Positions 25,451 to 33,621 of a stretch of DNA of 64,000 nt are shown here, piece after piece (positions within the stretch are counted from its first letter, which is position 1; every line of letters starts with the position of its first letter). The stretch comes from Niveispirillum irakense DSM 11586. GTDB taxonomy: Bacteria; Pseudomonadota; Alphaproteobacteria; Azospirillales; Azospirillaceae. The DNA lies in NCBI RefSeq assembly GCF_000429645.1, contig NZ_AUCG01000001.1, positions 62,001 to 126,000 on the forward strand, given 5' to 3'. The notes below the pieces were generated by a model. That model was not told where the DNA came from, searched no databases, and was given only the letters and a program-made list of their open reading frames with translations. A program made the position numbers and the translations under genes.

Positions 25451-27136
25451 CTAATTCCCGCCATCCAGCAGACGCCTTGCGATCACCTGCGCCTGGATTT
25501 CACCTGCCCCCTCGAAGATATTGAGGATGCGGGCATCGGCCAGCAACCGGCTGACGGCATATTCCATGGCAAAGCCGTTGCCGCCATGGATCTGCAAGGC
25601 ATTGTCCGCCGCCGCCCAGGCCACGCGTGCTGCCACCAGCTTGGCCATCCCGGCTTCCAGGTCGCAGCGCTTGCCGCCATCCTTCTGCCGGGCCGCGAAA
25701 TAGGTAAGCTGCCGCACGCCCAGCAATTCCGCGGCCATCATCGCCAGCTTGTTGGCCACACGCGGGAATTCGATGATGGGCCGGCCGAACTGGATACGAT
25801 CCAGCGCATAGGACAGGCCGGTTTCCAGCCCCGCCTGCGCCACGCCCACGGCGCGGGCCGCCGTCTGGATGCGGGCACTCTCGAACGTGGCCATCAGCTG
25901 CTTGAAGCCCTGGCCCTCCACCCCACCCAGCAGGTTGGCACGATCGACACGAAACCCGTCGAAGCCGATCTCGTACTCCTTCATGCCGCGATAGCCGATG
26001 ACGCCGATCTCCCCGCCGCTCATGCCCTGCGCCGGGAAGGGATCGGCCTCCGTCCCGCGCGGCTTGGGCGCCAGCAGCATGGACAGACCGCGATAATCCG
26101 TCGTCGCCGGGTCGGTACGGACCAGCAGGGTCATCACATCGGCCCGGGCGGCATGGGTGATCCAGGTCTTGTTGCCTGTCACCACATAATCGCCGCCCTC
26201 GATCACGGCGCGGGTGCGCAAGGCCCCCAGGTCGGAACCGGTATTGGGCTCGGTGAACACCGCCGTGGGCAGGATTTCGGCGGACGCGATCTTGGGCAGC
26301 CATTCCTGCTTCTGCGCTTCGGTGCCACCGCACAGGATCAGTTCGCCCGCGATCTCCGACCGTGTGGCCAGGGAGCCTACGCCGATCCAGGCGCGCGACA
26401 ATTCCTCCGACACCACGCACATGGCGGTCTTGCCCATGCCATGGCCGCCATATTCCTCCGGAATGGTCAGGCCGAACACGCCCATGGCGCCCAACTCCTC
26501 CACCAGACCGATGGGGATCAACTCATCCTTCAGGTGCCAGTCATGGGCAAAGGGGGCGATCTTCTCCTCTCCAAAGACGTGGAACTGGTCGCGGACCATC
26601 TCCATCGTCTCGTCCAGACCCGTGCGTTCCAGTGTCGGGCGGCCACGCGCGGCGACCAGCAGTTCGGCAATGCGGGTCTTCACCCCCTGGGTGGCACTCC
26701 GCGTCAACCTGACCAGGACCGGTTCCTGCAACAAAGCCAGAGTGGCAGGATCGTCGGCCAGATCGGATGCCCGGATCACCTCCCCCTGATTCATGGGGAT
26801 GCCGCCGGAAAGCTGGGCCGCATATTCGGCGAACAGCAATTGTGACAGCAGCGCCTCGGTCTCGCCGAACAATCCATCCCCGTCCAGCCGTTCCGCCCAG
26901 CCGGCCACCTGATTCAACAGTTCGGCATAGGCGCAGAACCAGCCATAGCCATGGACGATATGCTGTTCCAGGTCAGCCAGCCGCCGGTCAACCTTGCCGC
27001 CCACAGCGATGCGGGCCAGCACGGGTGCCCGCACCGCTGCCACGAATGCCTGCACTACCGTCGCCGCATCGCGCAACAACAGGGGAAGATTGGGCAGGAC
27101 CAGGGGTTCATTCTTTACATTTGCCGGAATGGCCAT
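25451..27136 (-). CDS. Large acyl-CoA dehydrogenase, methylsuccinyl-CoA dehydrogenase-like
   Basis: 561 residues, against about 380-390 for ordinary acyl-CoA dehydrogenases. Residues about 170-555 form the standard flavoprotein fold (YGGHGMGKTAMCVVSEELSRAW, FTEPNTGSDLGALRT, TGNKTWITHAARAD, QIHGGNGFAMEYAVSR). The first 165 residues are an extra domain that includes VDRRLADLEQHIVHGYGWFCAYAELL, which resembles the N-terminal extension of (2S)-methylsuccinyl-CoA dehydrogenase (Mcd) of the ethylmalonyl-CoA pathway. I did not verify this by alignment. It lies 3 bp after the enoyl-CoA hydratase gene in one operon. The rest of the ethylmalonyl-CoA pathway is not in the window. Confidence 0.82.
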   Translation of the reverse strand: MAIPANVKNEPLVLPNLPLLLRDAATVVQAFVAAVRAPVLARIAVGGKVDRRLADLEQHIVHGYGWFCAYAELLNQVAGWAERLDGDGLFGETEALLSQLLFAEYAAQLSGGIPMNQGEVIRASDLADDPATLALLQEPVLVRLTRSATQGVKTRIAELLVAARGRPTLERTGLDETMEMVRDQFHVFGEEKIAPFAHDWHLKDELIPIGLVEELGAMGVFGLTIPEEYGGHGMGKTAMCVVSEELSRAWIGVGSLATRSEIAGELILCGGTEAQKQEWLPKIASAEILPTAVFTEPNTGSDLGALRTRAVIEGGDYVVTGNKTWITHAARADVMTLLVRTDPATTDYRGLSMLLAPKPRGTEADPFPAQGMSGGEIGVIGYRGMKEYEIGFDGFRVDRANLLGGVEGQGFKQLMATFESARIQTAARAVGVAQAGLETGLSYALDRIQFGRPIIEFPRVANKLAMMAAELLGVRQLTYFAARQKDGGKRCDLEAGMAKLVAARVAWAAADNALQIHGGNGFAMEYAVSRLLADARILNIFEGAGEIQAQVIARRLLDGGN

Positions 27137-27139
27137 GGC

Positions 27140-28027
27140 TCAAACCTTCCCCCCCTCGCCGGCCGCTGCCTTGTTGGCAGCCGACATGGCTTTAGCCCCC
27201 ATGCTCATCACCAGATTGCCGGTGACCAGTTGGTTATGGGCATGGGCCAGGTGATGCATGTGGAACAGCGCATCCATGGAGGTGCGCTTGCCCCTTATAT
27301 TCTCCACGAAATTCATCGACTGCTTGGCCAGGGCCATGCCGAAGGCCGGATGGGCCGCCAGTTCGGTGGCGATGGCGGCTGTCTGGCTTTCCAGTTCGGC
27401 ACGCGGTACCACGCGGTTGATCAGGCCCAGATCGTAGGCCCGCTGCGCCGGCATACGCAGGCCCAGCATGATGAATTCCCGCGCAATGCGGGGCGGCAGG
27501 TCGAACATGTGGGCCGAATATTCCACGCCCGGCACGCCCATGCGCACCACCGGATCCTGGAAATAGGCATCGTCCGACGCCACGATCATGTCGCAGATCA
27601 TGGCCAGCATCACGCCACCGGCGATACACGCTCCCTGGACCATGGCGATGGTCGGCTTCGGGACTTCCTGCCAGCGGCGGCACAGGCCCAGATAAGCGTC
27701 CTGTTCCAGCACATATTGCCCTTCCGCCCCCTCCCGCGTCAGGTGGTCGCCCCACAGATGCACCCGCTCACGCGGCAGATGCCGGTCCTTAGCCGGCGTG
27801 CCCAGATCATGCCCGGCGGAAAAATGCTTGCCCTGCCCACCCAGCACGATGGCGCGCACGCCGTCATCCTCCACGGCGCGGCGGAAACAATCGTCAAGCT
27901 GGTTCAACAGCCGGTAATTCTGCGCATTGCCGCATTCCGGCCGCACCAGCCAGATCCAGGCGACCGCGTCCTTGACCTCATACTTGACGAACATTTCCGT
28001 CGGGGTGCTTTCCGATTGGCTTTCCAT
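27140..28027 (-). CDS. Enoyl-CoA hydratase/isomerase family protein
   Basis: 295 residues from the ATG at 28027; the longer frame would include the operator. Crotonase signatures: HFSAGHDLG (first oxyanion loop, around residue 70) and VQGACIAGGVMLAMICDMIVASDDAYFQDP (second oxyanion loop). The segment after it reads VVRMGVPGVEY, so the first of the two usual catalytic glutamates is not evident; it may be an isomerase, hydrolase or other crotonase variant. First gene of an operon continuing into the Mcd-like dehydrogenase and probably IorAB. Confidence 0.88.
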   Translation of the reverse strand: MESQSESTPTEMFVKYEVKDAVAWIWLVRPECGNAQNYRLLNQLDDCFRRAVEDDGVRAIVLGGQGKHFSAGHDLGTPAKDRHLPRERVHLWGDHLTREGAEGQYVLEQDAYLGLCRRWQEVPKPTIAMVQGACIAGGVMLAMICDMIVASDDAYFQDPVVRMGVPGVEYSAHMFDLPPRIAREFIMLGLRMPAQRAYDLGLINRVVPRAELESQTAAIATELAAHPAFGMALAKQSMNFVENIRGKRTSMDALFHMHHLAHAHNQLVTGNLVMSMGAKAMSAANKAAAGEGGKV

Positions 28028-28050
28028 GTCCCCGTCCTCTTCGGCATTAA

Positions 28051-28066
28051 TTGCACTGTAGTGCAA
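28051..28066. promoter_or_regulatory. TTGCAC-N4-GTGCAA operator
   Basis: TTGCACTGTAGTGCAA, with 7-bp perfect arms around GT, placed 23 bp upstream of the enoyl-CoA hydratase ATG. On the minus strand a TTGACT box (28078-28073) and TGCAAT (28055-28050), 17 bp apart, form a possible promoter that the site overlaps. The variant at 48185 has the same distance to its gene. Confidence 0.7.
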
Positions 28067-28172
28067 ATTTAAAGTCAAGCCAAGCCCAACCCGAAGGGCT
28101 TTCCCCTCTGCCGTCCCTGTAAAAATTCATGCAAAACTTGTGGGCACCGTTGATGCCACCCTATCACCCTCA

Positions 28173-28190
28173 CCCCAGCAATGGCTGGGG
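28173..28190. terminator. Hairpin after the SDR gene
   Basis: CCCCAGC-AATG-GCTGGGG, 38 bp beyond the stop of the minus-strand SDR gene. No T-run; a possible transcript-end hairpin. Confidence 0.4.
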
Positions 28191-28227
28191 GAAGGGTTGG
28201 GATTGGCCCCACAGCACAAATCAACCT

Positions 28228-29010
28228 TTAACGCGGCGCCATGCGGATGGCGCCATCCAGGCGGATATTCTCGCCATTCAGATAGGTGTTGCCGATGATC
28301 GACAGGGCCAGGGCCGCATATTCCTCCGCCTTGCCGAAACGCTTGGGGAACGGCACGCTGGCGGCCAGCGACTGTTTCACGGCGTCCGCCGCCCGGCTCA
28401 TCAGCGGCGTATCAAAGATGCCGGGCAGGATGCCATTGACGCGGATGCCGTCATTCATCAGGTCGCGGGCCACAGTCAGGGTCAGGGATGTGATCCCACC
28501 CTTGGATGCCGCATAGGCCGCCTGACCGATCTGCCCGTCCTGGGCTGCCACGCTGCTGGTATTGATGACCACGCCGCGCTCGCCATCCTCCAGCGGTTCC
28601 AGGCTCAGCATACCCTGCGCGGATTTGGCGACGCAGCGGAAGGTGCCGACCAGATTGATCTGGATGATGCGGTCAAAGGCATCGATGGGAAAATGCTTCG
28701 TTTCGCCCGTGGCCTTGTCCCGGCTGGCCGTCTTCACAACATTGCCGGTACCGGCACAATTGACCAGGATGCGTTCCTGCCCATGGGCCGCGCGGGCCTT
28801 GGCGAAGCCGGCATCAACGCCCGCCTCGTCCGTCACATTCACCGCGCAATAGACACCACCGATCTCCGTCGCCAGCGCCTCACCCGTTTCGGCATTCATG
28901 TCGAAAATCGCGACCTTCACGCCCAGGGCGGCCAGGGCGCGGGCTGTGGCGGCACCCAGGCCGGAAGCGCCACCGGTGACGATGGCGGCGATGTCGTTAC
29001 CCAGCTTCAT
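28228..29010 (-). CDS. Short-chain dehydrogenase, 3-hydroxyacyl-CoA dehydrogenase type 2-like
   Basis: 260 residues from the ATG at 29010, preceded by GGAGGAAT. Classical SDR motifs: IVTGGASGLGAAT (residues about 10-22), NCAG, and the catalytic Ser...YAASK. The sequence style (CVAKSAQGMLS, the ERGVVINTSSVAAQDGQIGQ segment, PGIFDTPLM) matches the HSD10/type 2 3-hydroxyacyl-CoA dehydrogenases that act on branched or ring-derived acyl-CoAs. It is the last gene of the minus-strand block that starts at 38.2 kb and would oxidise a 3-hydroxyacyl-CoA for the thiolase encoded two genes upstream. Confidence 0.9.
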   Translation of the reverse strand: MKLGNDIAAIVTGGASGLGAATARALAALGVKVAIFDMNAETGEALATEIGGVYCAVNVTDEAGVDAGFAKARAAHGQERILVNCAGTGNVVKTASRDKATGETKHFPIDAFDRIIQINLVGTFRCVAKSAQGMLSLEPLEDGERGVVINTSSVAAQDGQIGQAAYAASKGGITSLTLTVARDLMNDGIRVNGILPGIFDTPLMSRAADAVKQSLAASVPFPKRFGKAEEYAALALSIIGNTYLNGENIRLDGAIRMAPR

Positions 29011-29039
29011 GTTCCATTCCTCCCGTGGCCGGTCGCTGT

Positions 29040-30272
29040 TCAACCGTGACCGGCAATGATCCCGGCCTGTTCCAGCAGATCCAGTTCGTTTCCGCCCATA
29101 CCCAGCCAGTCGGCCAGCGCGCTCATCGTGTGTTCACCCAGGCGCGGCGGCGGACGGTCGAAGCGCGCCGGCGTGGCCGACAGCTTGGCCGGATAGGCGA
29201 CCGACGGCACCGGCACGCCGTCGGCCCGCTGGAACCGGTGGACGGTGCCGCGCGCTTCCACGAACGGGTCCTGGAACACCTGCCCGATATCATTGACGGG
29301 ACCGGCCGGCACGCCGCGCGCCGGGAACTGCGCCATCAGGTCGGCCACCTTGAAGCCGCCGATGATCTCCTGCAGCAGCGGTTCCAGCACGGCACGGTTG
29401 ATCACCCGCCTGGCATTGGTGTCAAAGCGTGGGTCGGTGGCCAGCTCCGGCACGCCCAGCACGGCGCACAGGGCGGCATACTGTCCGTTATTGCCGACGG
29501 CGACGACGATGGGGCCGTCTGCCGCATCGAACACCCGGTAAGGCACGACGGTCGGGTGGGCATTGCCCAGCCGCCCCGGCGGCTTGCCGCCCACCAGATA
29601 GGACAGAGCCTGGTTCGCCAGCATGGATATCTGCGTGTCCAGCAGGGAACAATCGATCAACTGCCCCTCCCCCGTCTTCTCCGCATGGCGCAGGGCCATC
29701 AGGATGCTGACAGTGGCATATATGCCCGTCGATACGTCGGCCATGGCGACGCCGGGCTTGATCGGCGGGCCCTCCTTCTCGCCGGTGATGCTCATCATCC
29801 CGCCCATGGCCTGGGCCACGAAATCATATCCGGGCCGGTCGGCATAGGGCCCATCCTGTCCGAAGCCGGTGATGGAGCAATAGACCAGCCTGGAATTGAC
29901 CGCCCTCAGGCTTTCATAATCCAGCCCGTATTTCTTCAGGCCGCCGACCTTGAAATTCTCCACCAGGATGTCCGCCTGCGCCGCCAGCCGCCGCACCAGC
30001 GCCTGACCTTCGGCCGTCGCCAGATTGATGGCGACGGATCGCTTGTTGCGGTTGCAGGACAGGTAATAGGCGCTTTCCCCCGCACCGTCCCAGCCCTCCT
30101 CACGCGGCAGGTCGGGCGGGCCCCAGCTTCGCGTGTCGTCGCCAACGCGCGGCGCCTCGATCTTCATCACATCGGCGCCGAAATCGGCCAGAATCTGGGT
30201 ACACCAGGGCCCGGCCAGCACCCGTGACAGGTCCAGCACCTTGACCCCGGCCAGGACGGCTTGCCCACTCAT
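29040..30272 (-). CDS. CaiB/BaiF family CoA-transferase
   Basis: 410 residues from the ATG at 30272, two bases after the thiolase stop. Class III CoA-transferase signatures: VLDLSRVLAGPWCTQILADFGADVMKIE at the N-terminus, NKRSVAINL, and the catalytic Asp150 in RPGYDFVAQAMGG. It transfers CoA between carboxylic acids without ATP and could activate the pathway substrate or recycle CoA. Complete and probably active, in contrast to the tandem protein at 61.5-63.9 kb. Confidence 0.92.
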   Translation of the reverse strand: MSGQAVLAGVKVLDLSRVLAGPWCTQILADFGADVMKIEAPRVGDDTRSWGPPDLPREEGWDGAGESAYYLSCNRNKRSVAINLATAEGQALVRRLAAQADILVENFKVGGLKKYGLDYESLRAVNSRLVYCSITGFGQDGPYADRPGYDFVAQAMGGMMSITGEKEGPPIKPGVAMADVSTGIYATVSILMALRHAEKTGEGQLIDCSLLDTQISMLANQALSYLVGGKPPGRLGNAHPTVVPYRVFDAADGPIVVAVGNNGQYAALCAVLGVPELATDPRFDTNARRVINRAVLEPLLQEIIGGFKVADLMAQFPARGVPAGPVNDIGQVFQDPFVEARGTVHRFQRADGVPVPSVAYPAKLSATPARFDRPPPRLGEHTMSALADWLGMGGNELDLLEQAGIIAGHG

Positions 30273-30274
30273 CC

Positions 30275-31471
30275 TCACGCCCTCTCGAAGATCGCCGCCA
30301 GCCCCTGGCCGCCGCCGATGCACATGGTCTCCAGCCCATAGCGGCCGTCACGCCGGTGCAGCTCTCGCAGCAGATTGGCCAGGATACGGCCGCCGGTGGC
30401 GCCAATTGGATGGCCCAGCGAGATGCCGGAACCGTTGACATTCAGCTTGTCGCGGTCGTCCCAGCCCCAGCCCTTCAGGCAGGCCAGCACCTGCGGCGCG
30501 AACGCCTCGTTCAACTCGACCAGATCGATATCCTTCCAGCCCAGGCCAGTGCGGGCGAACAGCCGCTCCACCGCCGGCACCGGGCCGATGCCCATGCGCG
30601 ACGGTTCGCATCCTGCCGCCGCCCAGCTATGGAACCAGGCCATCGGCTCCAGCCCCAGTTCGGCCAGCTTGTCCTCCGCCACCACCAGACAGGCGGCAGC
30701 GGCGTCATTCTGCTGGCTGGCATTGCCGGCGGTGACGATGCCGCCCTTCTCGATGGGCCGCAGCGCGCCCAGCGTCTCCATCGACGCGTCGGGACGGTAG
30801 CCCTCATCATGGGCGAACAGGATGGGATCGCCCTTCTTCTGCGGGATCGGCACGGGCACCAGTTCGTCGGCGAAGCGGTTCTCGGCCCAGGCCTTCGTCG
30901 CGCGCTGGTGACTCATCACGGCAAACTCATCCGCCTGCTCGCGGGTGATGCCATAATCCCTGGCCAGATTTTCCGCCGTCTCGATCATGCCGCTGATCAC
31001 GCCGAACCGGGCGATGGGCTGCGACATCACCCGGCCACGGGTCAGCCGGTCATGCAGGGTGACGGAGCCGGAGCGCGCACCCCGGCGCATGTCGGTCGAG
31101 TAGTACTCGACATTGCTCATGCTCTCCACGCCGCCGGCGATCACCACGTCCGCCGCCCCGGTCTGCACCATCATGGCGGCATCGATCACCGATTGCAGGC
31201 CGCTGCCACAGCGCCGGTCCAGCTGATAACCCGGAATGCGGATGGGCAGGTCAGCGGCCAGCGCCGACCAGCGGGCGATACAGGCCGCCTCGCCATTGCC
31301 GTACCCTTGCGCGAAGACGACATCGTCGATGCGCTCCGGGTCCAGCTTCGTGCGCTCCACCAGCGCCTTGATGATGACGGCACCCAGATCGCCGGCCTGG
31401 ATATTGGCCAACGATCCGTTGAACTTGCCCACCGCCGTGCGCAGCGGGGAAACGATAGCGGCTCTGCGCAT
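30275..31471 (-). CDS. Acetyl-CoA acetyltransferase (thiolase)
   Basis: 398 residues with nucleophile Cys88 (DRRCGSG), NEAFAPQ, the SGISLGHPIGATGG histidine motif and a C-terminal MCIGGG cysteine. All residues for degradative thiolysis are present. It is the first gene after a 148-bp gap rich in inverted repeats, followed 2 bp later by a CoA-transferase gene. It probably completes a beta-oxidation round with the SDR two genes downstream. Confidence 0.93.
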   Translation of the reverse strand: MRRAAIVSPLRTAVGKFNGSLANIQAGDLGAVIIKALVERTKLDPERIDDVVFAQGYGNGEAACIARWSALAADLPIRIPGYQLDRRCGSGLQSVIDAAMMVQTGAADVVIAGGVESMSNVEYYSTDMRRGARSGSVTLHDRLTRGRVMSQPIARFGVISGMIETAENLARDYGITREQADEFAVMSHQRATKAWAENRFADELVPVPIPQKKGDPILFAHDEGYRPDASMETLGALRPIEKGGIVTAGNASQQNDAAAACLVVAEDKLAELGLEPMAWFHSWAAAGCEPSRMGIGPVPAVERLFARTGLGWKDIDLVELNEAFAPQVLACLKGWGWDDRDKLNVNGSGISLGHPIGATGGRILANLLRELHRRDGRYGLETMCIGGGQGLAAIFERA

Positions 31472-31502
31472 GATATAGTTCCTTCCGACCCTACACCCCG
31501 TC

Positions 31503-31619
31503 TCGGTGATCGTGGCCGATCACCGACCTCAATCGCCGGCGCCACCATCCGGTGGCTTGGCTACACGGCACGTGCCGCGCGGCGGCAGTCGCCGCCGGAC
31601 CAGTCCCTGGGGACTGGTC
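31503..31619. repeat. Three inverted repeats in the gap between acyl-CoA dehydrogenase and thiolase genes
   Basis: Repeat 1: TCGGTGATCG / CGATCACCGA with 4-nt loop (31503-31526). Repeat 2: perfect palindrome CGGCACGTGCCG (31566-31577). Repeat 3: GACCAGTCCC / GGGACTGGTC with 2-nt centre (31598-31619), ending exactly at the upstream gene's stop. They suggest termination, processing or a regulatory site that splits the long block into two transcripts. Confidence 0.55.
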
Positions 31620-32768
31620 TCATACCTCCGCGCCGCGCAGCATCTCGCGGGCGATGATGATCTGCTGGATCTGGGACGTGCCCTCGTAGATGCGCAGCAG
31701 CCGGACGTCGCGGTAGAAGCGCTCCACCTTGTATTCGGCCATGTAGCCGGCACCGCCATGGATCTGCACCGCCCGGTCGGCCACCCGGCCCACCGCCTCG
31801 GTGGAGAAATATTTCAGGACGGAGCAATCCAGGCTGACCTTCTCGCCTGCATCGAAACGGGCGGCGACCGACCGCATCAGCGCCTCGGTGGTCAGCGTGT
31901 CGACCTTGCTGTCGGCCAGCAGCGCCTGGACAAGCTGGAAATCGGCGATGCGCTGGCCGAACTGCTTGCGTTCCATGGCATAGCGCAGGCTCATCTCCAC
32001 CAGCCGGTCGCACATGCCCAGCGCCACGGCGGCGATATGGATGCGGCCGCGATCCAGCACCTTCATCGCCGTCTTGAAACCACGGCCCGGCACGCCGCCG
32101 ATGATGTTGGCGACCGGCACCAGCACATCGTCAAAGATGACGTCGCAGGTCAACGCCCCCTTCTGGCCCATCTTCTTATCCGGCTTGCCCAGGCTGATTC
32201 CGGCCGTGTCGGCGGGCACGATAAAGGCGGAAATGCCGCCGGCCCCCTTCACATCCGGCTCGGTACGGGCCATCAGGGTGAACATGCTGGCACGCGGGGC
32301 ATTGGTGATGTAGCGCTTAGTGCCGTTGATGCGGTAGAAATCGCCCTCACGCACGGCCGTGGTGCGCAACGACGCCGCGTCGGACCCGGCCTCCGGCTCC
32401 GTCAGGGCAAAGCTGGCGACGGCCTCCCCGGCAGCCAGACGCGGCAGCCATTCGCGCTTCTGTTCCTCGGTTCCGTCCATGACGATGCCCTGGGAACCGA
32501 TGCCCACCGTGGTGCCGATCACCGACCGGAAGACCACCGACGCGCGGGTCAGCTCGCGAATGATCGCTGCTTCCTCACTCATGGTCAGGCCCAGGCCACC
32601 ATGTTCCTCCGGCACTGACAGGCCGAACAGGCCCAGTTCACGCATTTCCCGGATGATCTCGTCGGGCACGGCATCATCATGCTCCACCCGGTCTTCCGCC
32701 GGGATCAGCCGCTCATCGACGAAGCGGCGCACCGTGCCGCGCAGAAGGTCGAAGGTCTCGATATCCAT
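31620..32768 (-). CDS. Acyl-CoA dehydrogenase
   Basis: 382 residues, standard size. Motifs: VPEEHGGLGLTMSEEAAIIRELTRAS, FALTEPEAGSDAASLRT (FAD/substrate loop), YRINGTKRYITNA, and the C-terminal QIHGGAGYMAEYKVERFYRDVRLLRIYEGTS containing the usual catalytic Glu region of short/medium-chain enzymes. It oxidises an acyl-CoA to the 2-enoyl-CoA with electrons to ETF. It follows the hydratase gene by 16 bp in the same direction. Confidence 0.93.
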   Translation of the reverse strand: MDIETFDLLRGTVRRFVDERLIPAEDRVEHDDAVPDEIIREMRELGLFGLSVPEEHGGLGLTMSEEAAIIRELTRASVVFRSVIGTTVGIGSQGIVMDGTEEQKREWLPRLAAGEAVASFALTEPEAGSDAASLRTTAVREGDFYRINGTKRYITNAPRASMFTLMARTEPDVKGAGGISAFIVPADTAGISLGKPDKKMGQKGALTCDVIFDDVLVPVANIIGGVPGRGFKTAMKVLDRGRIHIAAVALGMCDRLVEMSLRYAMERKQFGQRIADFQLVQALLADSKVDTLTTEALMRSVAARFDAGEKVSLDCSVLKYFSTEAVGRVADRAVQIHGGAGYMAEYKVERFYRDVRLLRIYEGTSQIQQIIIAREMLRGAEV

Positions 32769-32784
32769 GGGATGCTTTCCCGTT

Positions 32785-33621
32785 TCAGCTTGCCGCCGTG
32801 GCGGTCATGGCGATGGTGCCGTCGCAGCGGACAGCCTGGACGAAGCCCGGCTCCGCCCCCGGCGATAAAAGAATGGGCTGGTTGGCGAACAGGGGTGCCG
32901 CCGCGCGAAAGCCGAAGCGGCGCAAGGGCACCCCGGCCTGTTCCGTCGCCAGACCGCAAAGCCGCGCCGCCGTGAATGGCCCATGCACGACGAGATCGGG
33001 ATACCCTTCCTCATCACGGGCATAGGGCAGATCGTAATGAATGCGGTGGCTGTTGAAGGTGACGGCGGAGAAGCGGAACAGCTCCACCGGACCCGGCCGC
33101 CAGACCCGGTCCACCACGCTGACCCGCAGCCGCGTCTCCTCGATCGGCGCCACGCGGTCACCGGCGGGACGATAGACGATGGTCTGGCGCTCCCGCACCT
33201 TCACGTCGCCATCCTGCGCGATCTCCCGATCAACCTCGACAAACACCAGATCACCACTGCGACCAGGCTTGTGCCGGACATCGGCGATGGTGGCGGTCAG
33301 GGTCGCCGGGCGGGCCAGGATCAACGCCTCGCCGAATTCCATGCTGGCCGCCGCAAACATGCGCCTTGCCAGACTGACCGGCGGCAGAAACCCGCCGCGC
33401 AACGGGTGCCCGTCCGGGCCGATACGGCCGGCGGCAGCCACGGGCAGGAAAAAGGCCCAATGGGCCAGCGGGGGCTGGCGCTGCTCTACCCCCAGATCCT
33501 CGCCCAACGTCGCTGCATAGCGGCGCAGGGCTTCGGCATCAAGGGTTTCTGTACGGATTTCGCTGCGGCCGATCCAACCGCGCCAATGGTCCAGTTCGTG
33601 CGTTTCGACGGTGCTGGTCAT
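32785..33621 (-). CDS. FAS1-like/MaoC dehydratase, mesaconyl-C4-CoA hydratase-like
   Basis: 278 residues with a double hot-dog architecture. The C-terminal half has FNSHRIHYDLPYARDEEGYPDLVVHGP (residues about 189-215), the hydratase-2 type motif with His195 and nearby polar residues; the N-terminal half is a degenerate hot dog (FAS1-like dehydratase domain). Length and motif match 2-methylfumaryl (mesaconyl)-C4-CoA hydratase and itaconyl-CoA hydratase. The start overlaps the stop of the Mct-like gene by 4 bp, a pairing that strongly favours mesaconyl-C4-CoA to citramalyl-CoA hydration. By alignment alone a more general enoyl-CoA hydratase cannot be excluded. Confidence 0.82.
   Translation of the reverse strand: MTSTVETHELDHWRGWIGRSEIRTETLDAEALRRYAATLGEDLGVEQRQPPLAHWAFFLPVAAAGRIGPDGHPLRGGFLPPVSLARRMFAAASMEFGEALILARPATLTATIADVRHKPGRSGDLVFVEVDREIAQDGDVKVRERQTIVYRPAGDRVAPIEETRLRVSVVDRVWRPGPVELFRFSAVTFNSHRIHYDLPYARDEEGYPDLVVHGPFTAARLCGLATEQAGVPLRRFGFRAAAPLFANQPILLSPGAEPGFVQAVRCDGTIAMTATAAS

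Noticed and set aside
25112-26845. A 577-codon plus-strand frame over the Mcd-like gene
   Set aside because: The opposite strand gives a full acyl-CoA dehydrogenase; the plus frame has no recognisable domain.
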